A stretch of 64,000 nucleotides of DNA from Gammaproteobacteria bacterium Ga0077554 (GTDB taxonomy: Bacteria; Pseudomonadota; Gammaproteobacteria; Ga0077554; Ga007554), in assembly GCA_001464585.1 (NCBI GenBank), contig LNFF01000044.1, positions 1 to 64,000 on the forward strand. The letters run 5' to 3'. Below, in pieces: positions 25,068-33,524 of this stretch; the first letter of the stretch is position 1; every line of letters starts with the position of its first letter. Both the position numbers and the translations under genes were made by a program. Below the pieces are notes generated by a model, which was not told the DNA's origin, did no database searches, and was given only the letters and a program-made list of their open reading frames with translations.

Positions 25068-26840
25068 ATGCAACCCTGCGATTATCAAAACCTGATCGGC
25101 AGTCCGGCCTATCGGCAGGCCAGCCGTCGCGTGCTGCGCCAACTGCTGGAGGCGCTATTGTTCGAAGACGCTGTGCCGCACTGCGAGTGGCAGGGCGAAA
25201 CGCTTACCGTTCCCGGCCGCCGCGCCGACGATGTATCCGTCAGCTACCAATGCCAGGCGCGGTGTACCTTCAGCTTTGGTCGGATGCGCATCACCACGCC
25301 TTTGCTGCGCAACGACAACGGCGTCACCGAAGAAGCTGGCGATCCCGCGCTGTTCCTGGCGGAAATCGCCCCCTGGCTGGCCGCTGACGAGAGTCGGCTC
25401 AGCCAGTTTGCGGCGGAACTGCTATCCACCCAGATCAAGGATGCGCAAACCCTGCATGCCCGGGGCGATAAGGTGTTGCGGGGCTCCGATTACGATACGG
25501 TGGAATCACGGCTGACCGATGGCCACCCCTACCATCCGAGCTACAAATCGCGGCTGGGTTTTACGCTGGATGACAATGGTGCCTATGCGCCGGAATTCGC
25601 GCCTGCCGTGACGCCGTTGTTGTTGGCGGTGCGTCGTGATCGCAGCCACTGGGCCGTCAGCGCCACGCTGAACGAAGACGTTGCGGTGCGCGCGCTGCTG
25701 GGCGAAGCCGACGGGCGGCATTTTCGCAACGAACTGACCCGGCGCGGGTTGCGGCCCGAAGACTACCTGCCGCTGCCAGTGCACCCCTGGCAGTGGGATG
25801 AAGTGATCCTGCCCGGTTATCACCCGGCGCTGGCGCGTGGCGAGTTATTGCCGATCGGGCCGCTGACGGACCGCTACTTGCCACAACAATCGATCCGCAC
25901 CCTGAGCAACCTGAGCGACCGCAGCCGCCTGTCACTCAAGCTGGCGATGAACCTCGTCAACACTTCCGCCTCGCGGATGCTGGCACCCCACATGGTGCAG
26001 AATGCACCGGTCATCGGCGACTGGTTGCTGGCGCTCGTGGAACGTACCGGCTGGCCCGAACCTCTGCCGCGTCCGGTGCTGCTGCGCGAAGTGGCGGGCG
26101 TGAGCTTCACGCCGCCGGTATCGGCGCACGGCCAATACGGGGCGCTGTCGTGCATCTGGCGCGAGAGCGTGCATAACCACCTGCGGCCGGGTGAAGCTGC
26201 GGTGCCAATGACCGCCGTGATGCATGTGGACGCCGACGGACGGCCCTTCGTCGACCAGTGGGTAAAATGCCACGGCGCCGAACATTGGCTGGGACGGCTG
26301 ATCGAGCGGGCCTGTCTGCCGGTGCTGCACCTGTTGTGGGCACACGCCACGGCGCTGGAGTCGCACGCGCAAAACATGGTACTGCTGCATGAAGACGGGC
26401 TACCGGCGCGCGTGGCGCTCAAGGATTTCGACGGCGGCGTGCTGTTTTGCAAAGCGCCGCTGCCCGGTTCCGCGCCGGTGCTCACCGCGCTGCCCGCCGA
26501 GTATCTCCGGGTCAACCCAGACTCCTTCCTGGAGACCGACGACGCCAACGAGTTGCGCGATTTCACCTTCGACGCGCTGTTCTTCGTCAACCTGGCGGAA
26601 TTGGCTTGGCTGTTCGAGTGCTTCTACGGCATGGCGGAAACGCGGTTCTGGCAGATCACTGGCGAGGTGCTGCGAGCACACCAGGAGCGACATCCACAAT
26701 GGGCGGCGGGTTACGCGCGCTTCGACTGCTTTGCCGAGCAGGTCGGCATCGAACTGCTCGCGAGCCGGCGCTTTCAGCCGGAGATTCGTCTGCGCACCCG
26801 GCTCACGCCCAATCCGCTGGCGCACGCGGAGCGTCAGTGA
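25068..26840 (+). CDS. sbnF: SbnF-like IucA/IucC siderophore synthetase
   Basis: 590 residues from the ATG at 25068. A NIS synthetase with SDYDTVESRLTDGHPYHPSYKSRLGF, LPVHPWQWDEVILPGYHP, QQSIRTLSNLSDRSRLSLKLAMNL and LESHAQNMVLLHEDGLPARVALKDFDGG. In the pathway SbnF adds the second diaminopropionate after decarboxylation by SbnH. No repeat interrupts this gene. Its ribosome site appears to be provided by the preceding repeat. It overlaps sbnG by one base. Confidence 0.9.
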   Translation: MQPCDYQNLIGSPAYRQASRRVLRQLLEALLFEDAVPHCEWQGETLTVPGRRADDVSVSYQCQARCTFSFGRMRITTPLLRNDNGVTEEAGDPALFLAEIAPWLAADESRLSQFAAELLSTQIKDAQTLHARGDKVLRGSDYDTVESRLTDGHPYHPSYKSRLGFTLDDNGAYAPEFAPAVTPLLLAVRRDRSHWAVSATLNEDVAVRALLGEADGRHFRNELTRRGLRPEDYLPLPVHPWQWDEVILPGYHPALARGELLPIGPLTDRYLPQQSIRTLSNLSDRSRLSLKLAMNLVNTSASRMLAPHMVQNAPVIGDWLLALVERTGWPEPLPRPVLLREVAGVSFTPPVSAHGQYGALSCIWRESVHNHLRPGEAAVPMTAVMHVDADGRPFVDQWVKCHGAEHWLGRLIERACLPVLHLLWAHATALESHAQNMVLLHEDGLPARVALKDFDGGVLFCKAPLPGSAPVLTALPAEYLRVNPDSFLETDDANELRDFTFDALFFVNLAELAWLFECFYGMAETRFWQITGEVLRAHQERHPQWAAGYARFDCFAEQVGIELLASRRFQPEIRLRTRLTPNPLAHAERQ

Positions 26841-27601
26841 TGAGTTTAAAGGCGCGCCTGCTGCGAAATGACGCCGTATACGGATTGTTTTGCTCTATTC
26901 CCGCCGCACTGAGCGTAGAACTGATCGCGGCTGCCGGTTACGACTTCGCGGTGATCGATCTGGAGCACACCTTGACCGGCAACGAGCAACTCGCTGCGAT
27001 GCTGCTGGCCGCTCGCGCCAGCAGCATCGCAGCGCTGGTGCGGGTGGCCGCCCCGTATCAAGCGCTGCAGGCGCTGGACGCCGGCGCAGAAGGTATCGTG
27101 TTTCCGCGCGTCCGTTCAGTGGAGGCCGCGCGCGAGGCAGTGCGCCTTTGCCATTTCGCGCCGCGCGGCGAGCGTGGCCTGAACGCCACGTGGCACAGCC
27201 GCTACGGTCGTGACGACCTGCCGGTCGCAATGGACGCCGCGCGTGAGCACACGTTGGTGATCGCCATGATCGAAGACACAGAAGGTCTCGCTCACGCCGA
27301 CGCCATCGCGGCGGTGGACGGGGTGGACGTCCTGCTGGAGGGCGCGGTCGACCTCTCGCAGTCGCTCGGTTTGCCCTGGCAGACACGCCATCCAGACGTA
27401 CGCGCGGCGGTGTCGCGCATTCGCGAGGCTGCGCGGCGCCACGGCAAGACGTTCTGCGCGCTGCCGCGCGCGCCCGAGGATTTTCAGGTCTGGTACCGGG
27501 ATCAGGTCCGCATGTTCATCCTGGGCGATGATCGCGGCATCGCCCGCCGCGCCATGGCGGCTCATCTGGCCCAGCATCAATTAAGGGACATCAAACAATG
27601 A
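26840..27601 (+). CDS. sbnG: SbnG-like citrate synthase (HpcH/HpaI aldolase fold)
   Basis: 253 residues from the ATG at 26840 (TGATG junction with sbnF). The HpcH/HpaI class II aldolase fold is shown by GYDFAVIDLEHTL, ALVRVAAPYQALQALDAGAEGIVFPRVRS and IAMIEDTEGLAHADAIAAVDGVDVLLEG. SbnG is a citrate synthase unrelated to the Krebs-cycle enzyme and supplies citrate for the siderophore when the cycle is limited by low iron. A generic aldolase would be the alternative, but the position is the same as in the sbn locus. Confidence 0.87.
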   Translation: MSLKARLLRNDAVYGLFCSIPAALSVELIAAAGYDFAVIDLEHTLTGNEQLAAMLLAARASSIAALVRVAAPYQALQALDAGAEGIVFPRVRSVEAAREAVRLCHFAPRGERGLNATWHSRYGRDDLPVAMDAAREHTLVIAMIEDTEGLAHADAIAAVDGVDVLLEGAVDLSQSLGLPWQTRHPDVRAAVSRIREAARRHGKTFCALPRAPEDFQVWYRDQVRMFILGDDRGIARRAMAAHLAQHQLRDIKQ

Positions 27602-28845
27602 ACCTGCAACACTTGCGCAATTATCTGGAGAGCCGCACGGAACCCGTGTGCGCCTACCTGTATGATCTGGCGCACTTGCGCCAGCGCGTCGACATGCTGC
27701 GCCGCTCGCTCCCCCTACAGTGCAAGCTGTTCTACGCCATCAAAGCGAACAACGACGCGCTGATCCTGCAGGCGTTACTCAACCGTACCGACGGCTTCGA
27801 AGTGGCATCGCTGGGCGAAATCCAGCGCGTGCGCGCCATCGACGGCGACGTGCCGATCGTGTTCGGCGGTCCCGGCAAGACCGATGCCGAACTGGAAGGC
27901 GCTCTGGAGCAACGGGTCATGTTGATCCACGTGGAAAGCGAACACCAGTTGCGGCGACTCGACTGGATCGCGCGCCGCCGCAATCTGGTGGCGGACATCC
28001 TGTTGCGCGTCAACCCGGCACACGTGCCGCCGTGCATGGATGCACAAGTGTCGCCCGAGGCAGGATGCCGGAAGCGACCGCAGCAGGCCACGCTGCGCAT
28101 GGGTGGGCAAGCCACCCAGTTCGGCATTGAAGAGGCGCAGATCCCCACTCTCATCGAATTGGCCCAGACCCTGCCGGGTGTCCGCCTTAAGGGGCTACAC
28201 ATTCATGCGATCTCAAATAACCTGAACGCGCAGGCCCATCTCGCTCTGGTGGAACACTACTTCGATCTGGCAGAAGCATGGCAGCGCCGCTACCGTCTGG
28301 TGTTTGAGTGTCTCAATGTCGGTGGCGGAATCGGCGTGAACTATGCCGACCCGCACGTGCCGTTCCACTGGGAAGGTTTCTGCGCCGGACTATCGGCGCT
28401 TATCGCGGCGCGGCGCCCCGGCTTCCAGATCGTCTTCGAGTGCGGGCGGTTTATCGCTGCCGACTGCGGCTATTACCTCGCCGAAGTCACCGACGTGAAA
28501 ACCAACCACGGCAAACACTTCGCGATTCTGCGCGGCGGGTCGCACCATTTCCGGCTACCAGTGTCCTGGCGGCACAACCATCCGTTCATGGTACTGGCGC
28601 GCGACGCGTGGCCTTACCCATTTTCGCGTCCAGCCGTGCACGATGCCCCGGTCACATTGTGTGGCGAGCTCTGCACACCCAAGGACATCCTGGCGCGCGA
28701 CGCCCATGTCGAGCGCCTACGCACGGGCGATTGTGTGGCCTTCCTGCTGGCCGGCGCCTATGGCTGGCACATTTCCCATCACGACTTCTTGAGCCATCCC
28801 CATCCCGAACGGGTGTACCTGGACAACGGTATGGAAAGGGTCTGA
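27598..28845 (+). CDS. sbnH: SbnH-like PLP-dependent decarboxylase with in-frame repeat A
   Basis: 415 residues of the fold-III diaminopimelate/ornithine decarboxylase family. The PLP lysine is in CKLFYAIKANNDA (about residue 47), and phosphate- and substrate-binding segments FECLNVGGGIGVNY and LCGELCTPKDIL follow. SbnH decarboxylates the citryl-diaminopropionate intermediate. Residues 145-161 (PCMDAQVSPEAGCRKRP) derive from a repeat and sit between RVNPAHVPP and ATLRMGGQATQFG, a loop of the barrel just before the substrate region. The frame is open to the end, so a working enzyme is likely if the loop tolerates it. Confidence 0.88.
   Translation: MNLQHLRNYLESRTEPVCAYLYDLAHLRQRVDMLRRSLPLQCKLFYAIKANNDALILQALLNRTDGFEVASLGEIQRVRAIDGDVPIVFGGPGKTDAELEGALEQRVMLIHVESEHQLRRLDWIARRRNLVADILLRVNPAHVPPCMDAQVSPEAGCRKRPQQATLRMGGQATQFGIEEAQIPTLIELAQTLPGVRLKGLHIHAISNNLNAQAHLALVEHYFDLAEAWQRRYRLVFECLNVGGGIGVNYADPHVPFHWEGFCAGLSALIAARRPGFQIVFECGRFIAADCGYYLAEVTDVKTNHGKHFAILRGGSHHFRLPVSWRHNHPFMVLARDAWPYPFSRPAVHDAPVTLCGELCTPKDILARDAHVERLRTGDCVAFLLAGAYGWHISHHDFLSHPHPERVYLDNGMERV
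28030..28079 (+). repeat. Palindromic repeat A inside sbnH
   Basis: Fifty bases: hairpin GTGCATGGATGCAC, then AAGTGTCGCCCGAGGCAGG and ATGCCGGAAGCGACC. It is almost identical to the sbnC copy apart from the swapped hairpin arms. Confidence 0.87.
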
Positions 28846-28974
28846 CGATGCGCCACTGGCTTCCCATTCACTTTGTGTTGCTCACCCGGTGGAGGAAACC
28901 TCCTTGGCCGCCTCCCTGTACGCGTTCTTCACTTTCATGATCGATCGACTCATCAATATAACAAAGAGGCCTCT

Positions 28975-31077
28975 ATGAAAATTCGTTTATCCGTATTGAC
29001 CAGCGCGGTCGCGCTGGCGTTTTCGGTTCCCCAGGCAAACGCGGAGACGCCGGATCAGGCCGCACCGGCCACAAAGCTTCCCGCCGTGAACGTGACCGCC
29101 GAGCGCAGCGGCAGTTTCAAGTCCGATGTCGTTCAGGTCGGCACATTCCGCGACATGGCGCCGCTCGATGTCCCGCAGGCCAGCAACGTGGTCACGCGTG
29201 AAGTACTCGACGCGCAAGCGGCAACGACGCTGTTTGGTGCCCTGCGCAACACGCCCGGCGTGTCGCGCACCGCGTTGAACGGTTCAACCTACGATAACCT
29301 TGCGGTTCGCGGCATTCTGATCGATAACCGCAGCAGCTACCGCCTCAACGGTGCGCTGACCATCGTCAATCTGGTGGACGTGCCGCTGGAGAACAAGGAG
29401 CGTGTCGAGGTTCTCAAGGGCGTGTCCTCGCTGTACTACGGCTTCGTGCCGCCGTCCGGCATCGCCAATCTGGTGACCAAGCGCGCTGGCAAGGAACCGC
29501 TGTCCAACCTCGCGCTTTCGGCCAACCAGTACGGCGGCGTGAACGCCCACGTCGACCTGGGCCGCCGTTTCGGCAGCCAGCAGCAATTCGGCGCGCGCGT
29601 CAACCTGGTCGGCGGGCGCGAAGAGATCGGCATCGACAATTTCTCCGGCGACCGCTCGCTTGCCGCGGCTGCATTCGACTGGCGCGCAACCGCCGCGCTC
29701 AGTTTCAAGCTCGATCTGGAACACTATCGCAAGGAGTCCACGGAACAGGCGGCGATCGAGGTGCCTGCAGCCATCGGCGGTATCATCACGCTGCCCGCCG
29801 TGCCGGACAATCGCATCAATCTGGGCGGCGAATGGGGGAAATACTCTGCCAGGGCGACGAATCTGCTGTTCCGTGCCGACTACGCGCTGAACGACCAGTG
29901 GGGCATGTTCCTGGAGGCTGGCAAGTCACGCACCAGCCGCGACCGCAATTACTCCGAGTTCCGCAATTACAACCTCGCCACCGGCCAGGGCGACATGGCA
30001 GTTTTTTTCAGCCGTGGTCAGGAATGGAACGTCGAAAACTACCGCGCCGAGATCTATGGCCGCGTGCCGGGCCAGTGGTTCACACACGAGATCTCATTCG
30101 GCTATACGATGCACAAACGCAACCAGGATGCGTTCAGCTTTCCCCCCGCCACCGTTCTGGTGGGCTCCCAGAATCTGTATAACCCGGTCAGCATTCCTGC
30201 ACAATTCCCCACCGTCGCATTCACCTCGAATCCGTCCTCGCTCGATGATCGCGGCTGGTATTTGTCCGATCGTCTATTGATCGGTGAGAAATGGCAAGCC
30301 ATGGTGGGTGTGCGCGGCAGTGATTACGAGAGTGTCACGAAAACCACCCGCTACCAGGCGGACAAGGTCAATCCGGCGCTGGCGCTGCTGTACAAGCCGG
30401 TGACCAATGTGTCCCTCTACGCGAGCTATCTGGAAGGTCTTGAGGAAAGCGGCCAGGCGCCGGCCGGTCGCCTCAATGCCGGGGAAGTGCTGCCGCCCGC
30501 GTTGTCGAAGCAAAAGGAAATCGGCGTGAAGGCGCAAGTTGCGCAGGGCGTGCTGTTGCAGGTGGCGTATTTCGACATCAAGCGTCCATCGACCACGACG
30601 ACCAATAACGTGTTCGCTCTGAACGGACTTGCGCAGTTCAAGGGGCTGGAAATGGCAGCCTCCGGTGAAGTGACGAAGCAACTGTCGCTGATCGCGTCGG
30701 CGCTGTTGCTGGATGCCAGGCAGTTGAACGCGACCAACCCCGCAACCTACGGCAAGGTGCCTGATAACACGCCGGAGCGGATCGGCAGCCTGTTCGGCGA
30801 ATACCGCCTGCCTGGTGTACCAGGACTGGCGCTCAGCGGCGGGGCGTATTACATGGGCCAGCGTCCGGTCAATAACGAGAACCAGGCGTTCATCGACAGC
30901 TACACGACATTGTCCCTGGGGGCGCGTTACACGACCCGCATCGCCGACAAGCGCACCACATTCCAGGCGGTGCTCGACAACGCGACCGACAAGAACTACT
31001 GGAACACCGCCGGCAGCGGCATACTGGGCGTCGGCGCGCCGCGCACGCTGAAAGTCGTGGCAAAGGTCGAATTCTGA
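28975..31077 (+). CDS. TonB-dependent siderophore receptor, probably for the sbn-type siderophore
   Basis: 700 residues from the ATG at 28975 (AGAGG upstream). Signal peptide KIRLSVLTSAVALAFSVPQANA, plug (PQASNVVTREVLDAQAATTLFGALRNTPGVSR ... GVSSLYYGFVPPSGIANLVTKR) and a barrel ending PRTLKVVAKVEF. The gene follows sbnH by 129 bases in the same direction, as for the AleB-type receptor next to the staphyloferrin-B-like genes of Cupriavidus. I infer it takes up the siderophore made here. No Fur box is seen directly before it, so it is probably part of the sbn transcript. Confidence 0.88.
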   Translation: MKIRLSVLTSAVALAFSVPQANAETPDQAAPATKLPAVNVTAERSGSFKSDVVQVGTFRDMAPLDVPQASNVVTREVLDAQAATTLFGALRNTPGVSRTALNGSTYDNLAVRGILIDNRSSYRLNGALTIVNLVDVPLENKERVEVLKGVSSLYYGFVPPSGIANLVTKRAGKEPLSNLALSANQYGGVNAHVDLGRRFGSQQQFGARVNLVGGREEIGIDNFSGDRSLAAAAFDWRATAALSFKLDLEHYRKESTEQAAIEVPAAIGGIITLPAVPDNRINLGGEWGKYSARATNLLFRADYALNDQWGMFLEAGKSRTSRDRNYSEFRNYNLATGQGDMAVFFSRGQEWNVENYRAEIYGRVPGQWFTHEISFGYTMHKRNQDAFSFPPATVLVGSQNLYNPVSIPAQFPTVAFTSNPSSLDDRGWYLSDRLLIGEKWQAMVGVRGSDYESVTKTTRYQADKVNPALALLYKPVTNVSLYASYLEGLEESGQAPAGRLNAGEVLPPALSKQKEIGVKAQVAQGVLLQVAYFDIKRPSTTTTNNVFALNGLAQFKGLEMAASGEVTKQLSLIASALLLDARQLNATNPATYGKVPDNTPERIGSLFGEYRLPGVPGLALSGGAYYMGQRPVNNENQAFIDSYTTLSLGARYTTRIADKRTTFQAVLDNATDKNYWNTAGSGILGVGAPRTLKVVAKVEF

Positions 31078-31096
31078 TCGCCGCTGTTGTCCTGCC

Positions 31097-31239
31097 TGTC
31101 ATTTCGAGTGGCCTTTAGCGCCCGCGAAAGCGGGGGGAGAAATCCTTGTCTCGAGTCTCGAGTCTCGAACGAATGTGAGAGAACTTTGAGAGATCTTTGA
31201 GGGATCTTTTAAGATTCCTCACATTCGTTCGGAATGACA
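31097..31239. repeat. Long TGTCATTTCGAG-type repeat after the receptor gene
   Basis: Left end TGTCATTTCGAGTGGCC with the GAAAGCGGGGGGAG variant; middle holds TCTCGAGTCTCGAGTCTCG and TGTGAGAGAACTTTGAGAG; right end CATTCGTTCGGAATGACA. The rest of the 313-base gap to 31390 has no clear gene. A 25-codon frame at 31313-31389 with GAGG ahead of it could be a leader peptide, but support is weak. Confidence 0.8.
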
Positions 31240-31390
31240 GGTGTTGTTTTTAGAATCAGGCAGCTACCTGCAACAGATCTATCTGCTGCTGCCACAACAA
31301 ACGAGGCACGAATGAAATCATCACGCCGAAAAAGCTGTTCCAAAATTTACTCTGGAATCTATTCTGGGAGCGAAGCAGCGTCTTCGTGAC

Positions 31391-31747
31391 ATGGTAACGC
31401 GATTGCTGAATCACGGCGCAGCAAGGATGGCCCGCATCAGCCTGCGTGTGCTGGGCGCGGTGTTCGGCGGCTACGCACTGAGCGCGCTGCTGGTCGCGGC
31501 GGCGGGCGCCGTCATGGCCCGTCTTGGCATGGCGCGATCCGAAGCCGTGGTCCTGGCGGCGATGCTGGGCTTCGTCGCGTATTTGTGTTTGCTGCTGTGG
31601 GGCTTCAGCGTCAAGAGCGTGGCGCGGCTTTGGCTGGTGTTGGCGGGCGCGGCGGCGATGATGGCCGCCTTGTTGTGTTTATTTGTCATCCCGAACGATA
31701 GTGAGGGATCTTGCTTAAGATTCCTCGCTGTGCTCGGAATGACATAG
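31391..31747 (+). CDS. DUF3649-like small membrane protein with a repeat-encoded C-terminus
   Basis: 118 residues with three membrane helices (LRVLGAVFGGYALSALLVAA, VVLAAMLGFVAYLCLLLWGF, RLWLVLAGAAAMMAALLCLF). It resembles DUF3649 proteins, which occur with PepSY-type membrane proteins and DUF3325 proteins in iron-siderophore loci, as here. The last 20 residues (VIPNDSEGSCLRFLAVLGMT) and the stop are entirely encoded by a dispersed repeat (31684-31744). Function unknown; probably helps inner-membrane iron or siderophore handling. Confidence 0.75.
   Translation: MVTRLLNHGAARMARISLRVLGAVFGGYALSALLVAAAGAVMARLGMARSEAVVLAAMLGFVAYLCLLLWGFSVKSVARLWLVLAGAAAMMAALLCLFVIPNDSEGSCLRFLAVLGMT
31684..31744. 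repeat. TGTCATCCCGA-type repeat forming the end of the DUF3649-like gene
   Basis: Left end TGTCATCCCGAACGATAGTG, central CTTAAGATT, right end TGTGCTCGGAATGACA followed by TAG, the gene's stop codon. It is followed after six bases by the next repeat element. Confidence 0.85.
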
Positions 31748-31750
31748 CAA

Positions 31751-31902
31751 AGGAACCTCTGATTAAGTCAGAGGTTCCTGCGGCACATGGATGTGCCGCC
31801 ATTTTTCAAACACGAAGTGTTTGAAAAATGAAGAAAAGCAAAAACCACGTTTTTGCTTTTCTTGCTCTGAGAAGTCCAGGATGGACTTATTCAGAGCTTC
31901 CT
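31751..31902. mobile_element. 152-bp MITE-like element made of consecutive hairpins
   Basis: Terminal inverted repeats: left AGGAACCTCTGATTAAGTC; right end, read on the other strand, AGGAAGCTCTGAATAAGTC (two differences in 19). Inside are four further perfect or near-perfect hairpins: GCGGCACATGGATGTGCCGC, ATTTTTCAAACAC/GTGTTTGAAAAAT, GAAAAGCAAAAAC/GTTTTTGCTTTTC, and AAGTCCAGGATGGACTT. It has no coding capacity. The ends match those of the composite repeats at 1335-1467 and 5930-6092. It lies 23 bases ahead of the PepSY gene and could also affect its expression. Confidence 0.8.
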
Positions 31903-31925
31903 AAAGGGAAGTAGAGGGCACAACG

Positions 31926-33524
31926 ATGGAATCGACCTTCCGCAAATCCATGGCCTGGCTGCACACCTGGGCGGGTGTTGTCATTGGCAGCGTGCTGTTT
32001 GCGATTTTCTGGATGGGGACGCTCAGTGTGTTCGACAAAGAGATCGACCGCTGGATGATGCCGGGGACGCGGCTGGCGCCGAGTATGCACAGCGTTTCCC
32101 TCGACCGCGTGGCGCATGCCGTCACCGCGACGCTTCCTGCGGACGCGAGCCAATGGCGGATCAATCTGCCAACCGAACGCGTGCCGGTGCTGCGTCTTTC
32201 GTATCAAGACGGCGCCGGGAACGCCATCGTCCGACAGATCGACCCGGCGAGTTATCAGCTCATCCCGGACCAGGGAACCAGGGCTGGCACCGGTTTCATC
32301 TTCCCCTTCCACTACGGCCTGCATCTCAAGTGGATGGATCTGGGCGAATGGCTGGTCGGTCTCGCCGCCATGACGATGCTGGTGCTGTTGGTTTCGGGCG
32401 TGATCATCCACAAGAAGATCTTCGCCGAGTTCTTCACCTTCCGGCCTGCGAGGCGCCTGCAACGCAGCAGCCTGGATCTGCACAACCTCACCGGCGTGCT
32501 CTGGTTGCCGTTCCATTTCGTGATCACGCTCTCCGGGCTGATCATTTTCATCGGCGTTTACTTTCCGCAGGCGCACCTGGGCGCCTACGGTAGCGGCAAC
32601 GAGGCCAAGGCGGCTTACACAGCCGAGGCCTATGGCAGTTATACACGCCCCAAAGCCAACCAGCCTGGCACGCTGGCTTCATTGGACGCCATGGCGAGCC
32701 ATGCCGAGCGCGAATGGGCCGGAGGACGGCCGTTCTTGGTGCGCGTGTGGCATCCGCAGGATGCCAACAGCTACGTCGAGGTACGCCGTTCCTATGCCCA
32801 GGATATCACGATGAACCGGGACCAGATCTACTTCGACGCAAGCACGGGAGCCGTGCTGCATCGCTTCGAAGCGGCACCGGTGATGACGGTGCAGCGCTTC
32901 ATCTCGGGTCTGCATTTCATCCAGTTCGAGCACTGGACGCTGCGCTGGCTGTACTTCCTGGCAGGTCTGTCCGGCTGCGTAATGATCGCGACCGGCTTCC
33001 TGTTCTGGCTGGAAGCGCGGCGCGCGCAGCATGCTAAAAAGGGCCTGGCCGGGGTGCGCATGGTCGAGGCGCTCACCCTCGGCAGCGTCACCGGCATCAT
33101 CATCGCCACGCTCGCCTTCTTCATCGCTAACCGGCTGTTGCCGCCTTCCCCTCTATTGGGCGCGAGCTTCGCCGGGACCGGCCGCGCTGAGCTGGAGATG
33201 TGGGTCTTCTACCTGGTGTGGATACTGACCTTCGCGCATGCCGCCTGGCGCGTGCGCGCCGACCCGGCGACCCAGCCCGCGCGCCGCGCGTGGCGGGAGC
33301 AAAGCGGAGCCATCGCGGCCCTGGCGGTGCTGGCCGTGGCCTTGAACTGGATCACCACCGGCGATCATCTGTGGCGCGCCCTGGGTGCCGGCCTGTATGG
33401 CGTGGCGGGCATGGATGTCCTGCTGCTGCTGGGCGCTGCCGTGGCCGGGTGGACGGCGCGCAGGCTGCGGTCACGAACCGTGGCGTCAACCACCGTAGCC
33501 CCGCGCGAGGCCGACCATGCATGA
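31926..33524 (+). CDS. PepSY-associated inner-membrane protein (PepSY_TM family)
   Basis: 532 residues. It starts ESTFRKSMAWLHTWAGVVIGSVLFAIFWMGTLSVFDKEIDRW, the classic first helix and extension of PepSY_TM proteins. Further helices are at about residues 139-160, 190-220, 340-360, 380-400, 420-440 and 455-510. Such proteins lie beside TonB receptor genes; some are thought to reduce ferric siderophores using haem-like or flavin electrons, from conserved histidines (LHTWAG, FPFHYGLHLKW, HNLTGVLWLPFHF). It is followed by an overlapping DUF3325 gene. Likely role: release of iron from the siderophore at the inner membrane. Confidence 0.87.
   Translation: MESTFRKSMAWLHTWAGVVIGSVLFAIFWMGTLSVFDKEIDRWMMPGTRLAPSMHSVSLDRVAHAVTATLPADASQWRINLPTERVPVLRLSYQDGAGNAIVRQIDPASYQLIPDQGTRAGTGFIFPFHYGLHLKWMDLGEWLVGLAAMTMLVLLVSGVIIHKKIFAEFFTFRPARRLQRSSLDLHNLTGVLWLPFHFVITLSGLIIFIGVYFPQAHLGAYGSGNEAKAAYTAEAYGSYTRPKANQPGTLASLDAMASHAEREWAGGRPFLVRVWHPQDANSYVEVRRSYAQDITMNRDQIYFDASTGAVLHRFEAAPVMTVQRFISGLHFIQFEHWTLRWLYFLAGLSGCVMIATGFLFWLEARRAQHAKKGLAGVRMVEALTLGSVTGIIIATLAFFIANRLLPPSPLLGASFAGTGRAELEMWVFYLVWILTFAHAAWRVRADPATQPARRAWREQSGAIAALAVLAVALNWITTGDHLWRALGAGLYGVAGMDVLLLLGAAVAGWTARRLRSRTVASTTVAPREADHA

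Noticed and set aside
31313-31389. Leader peptide of 25 codons ahead of the DUF3649-like gene
   Set aside because: An RBS-like GAGG is present but the sequence (Ser-rich, no family) gives no independent support.
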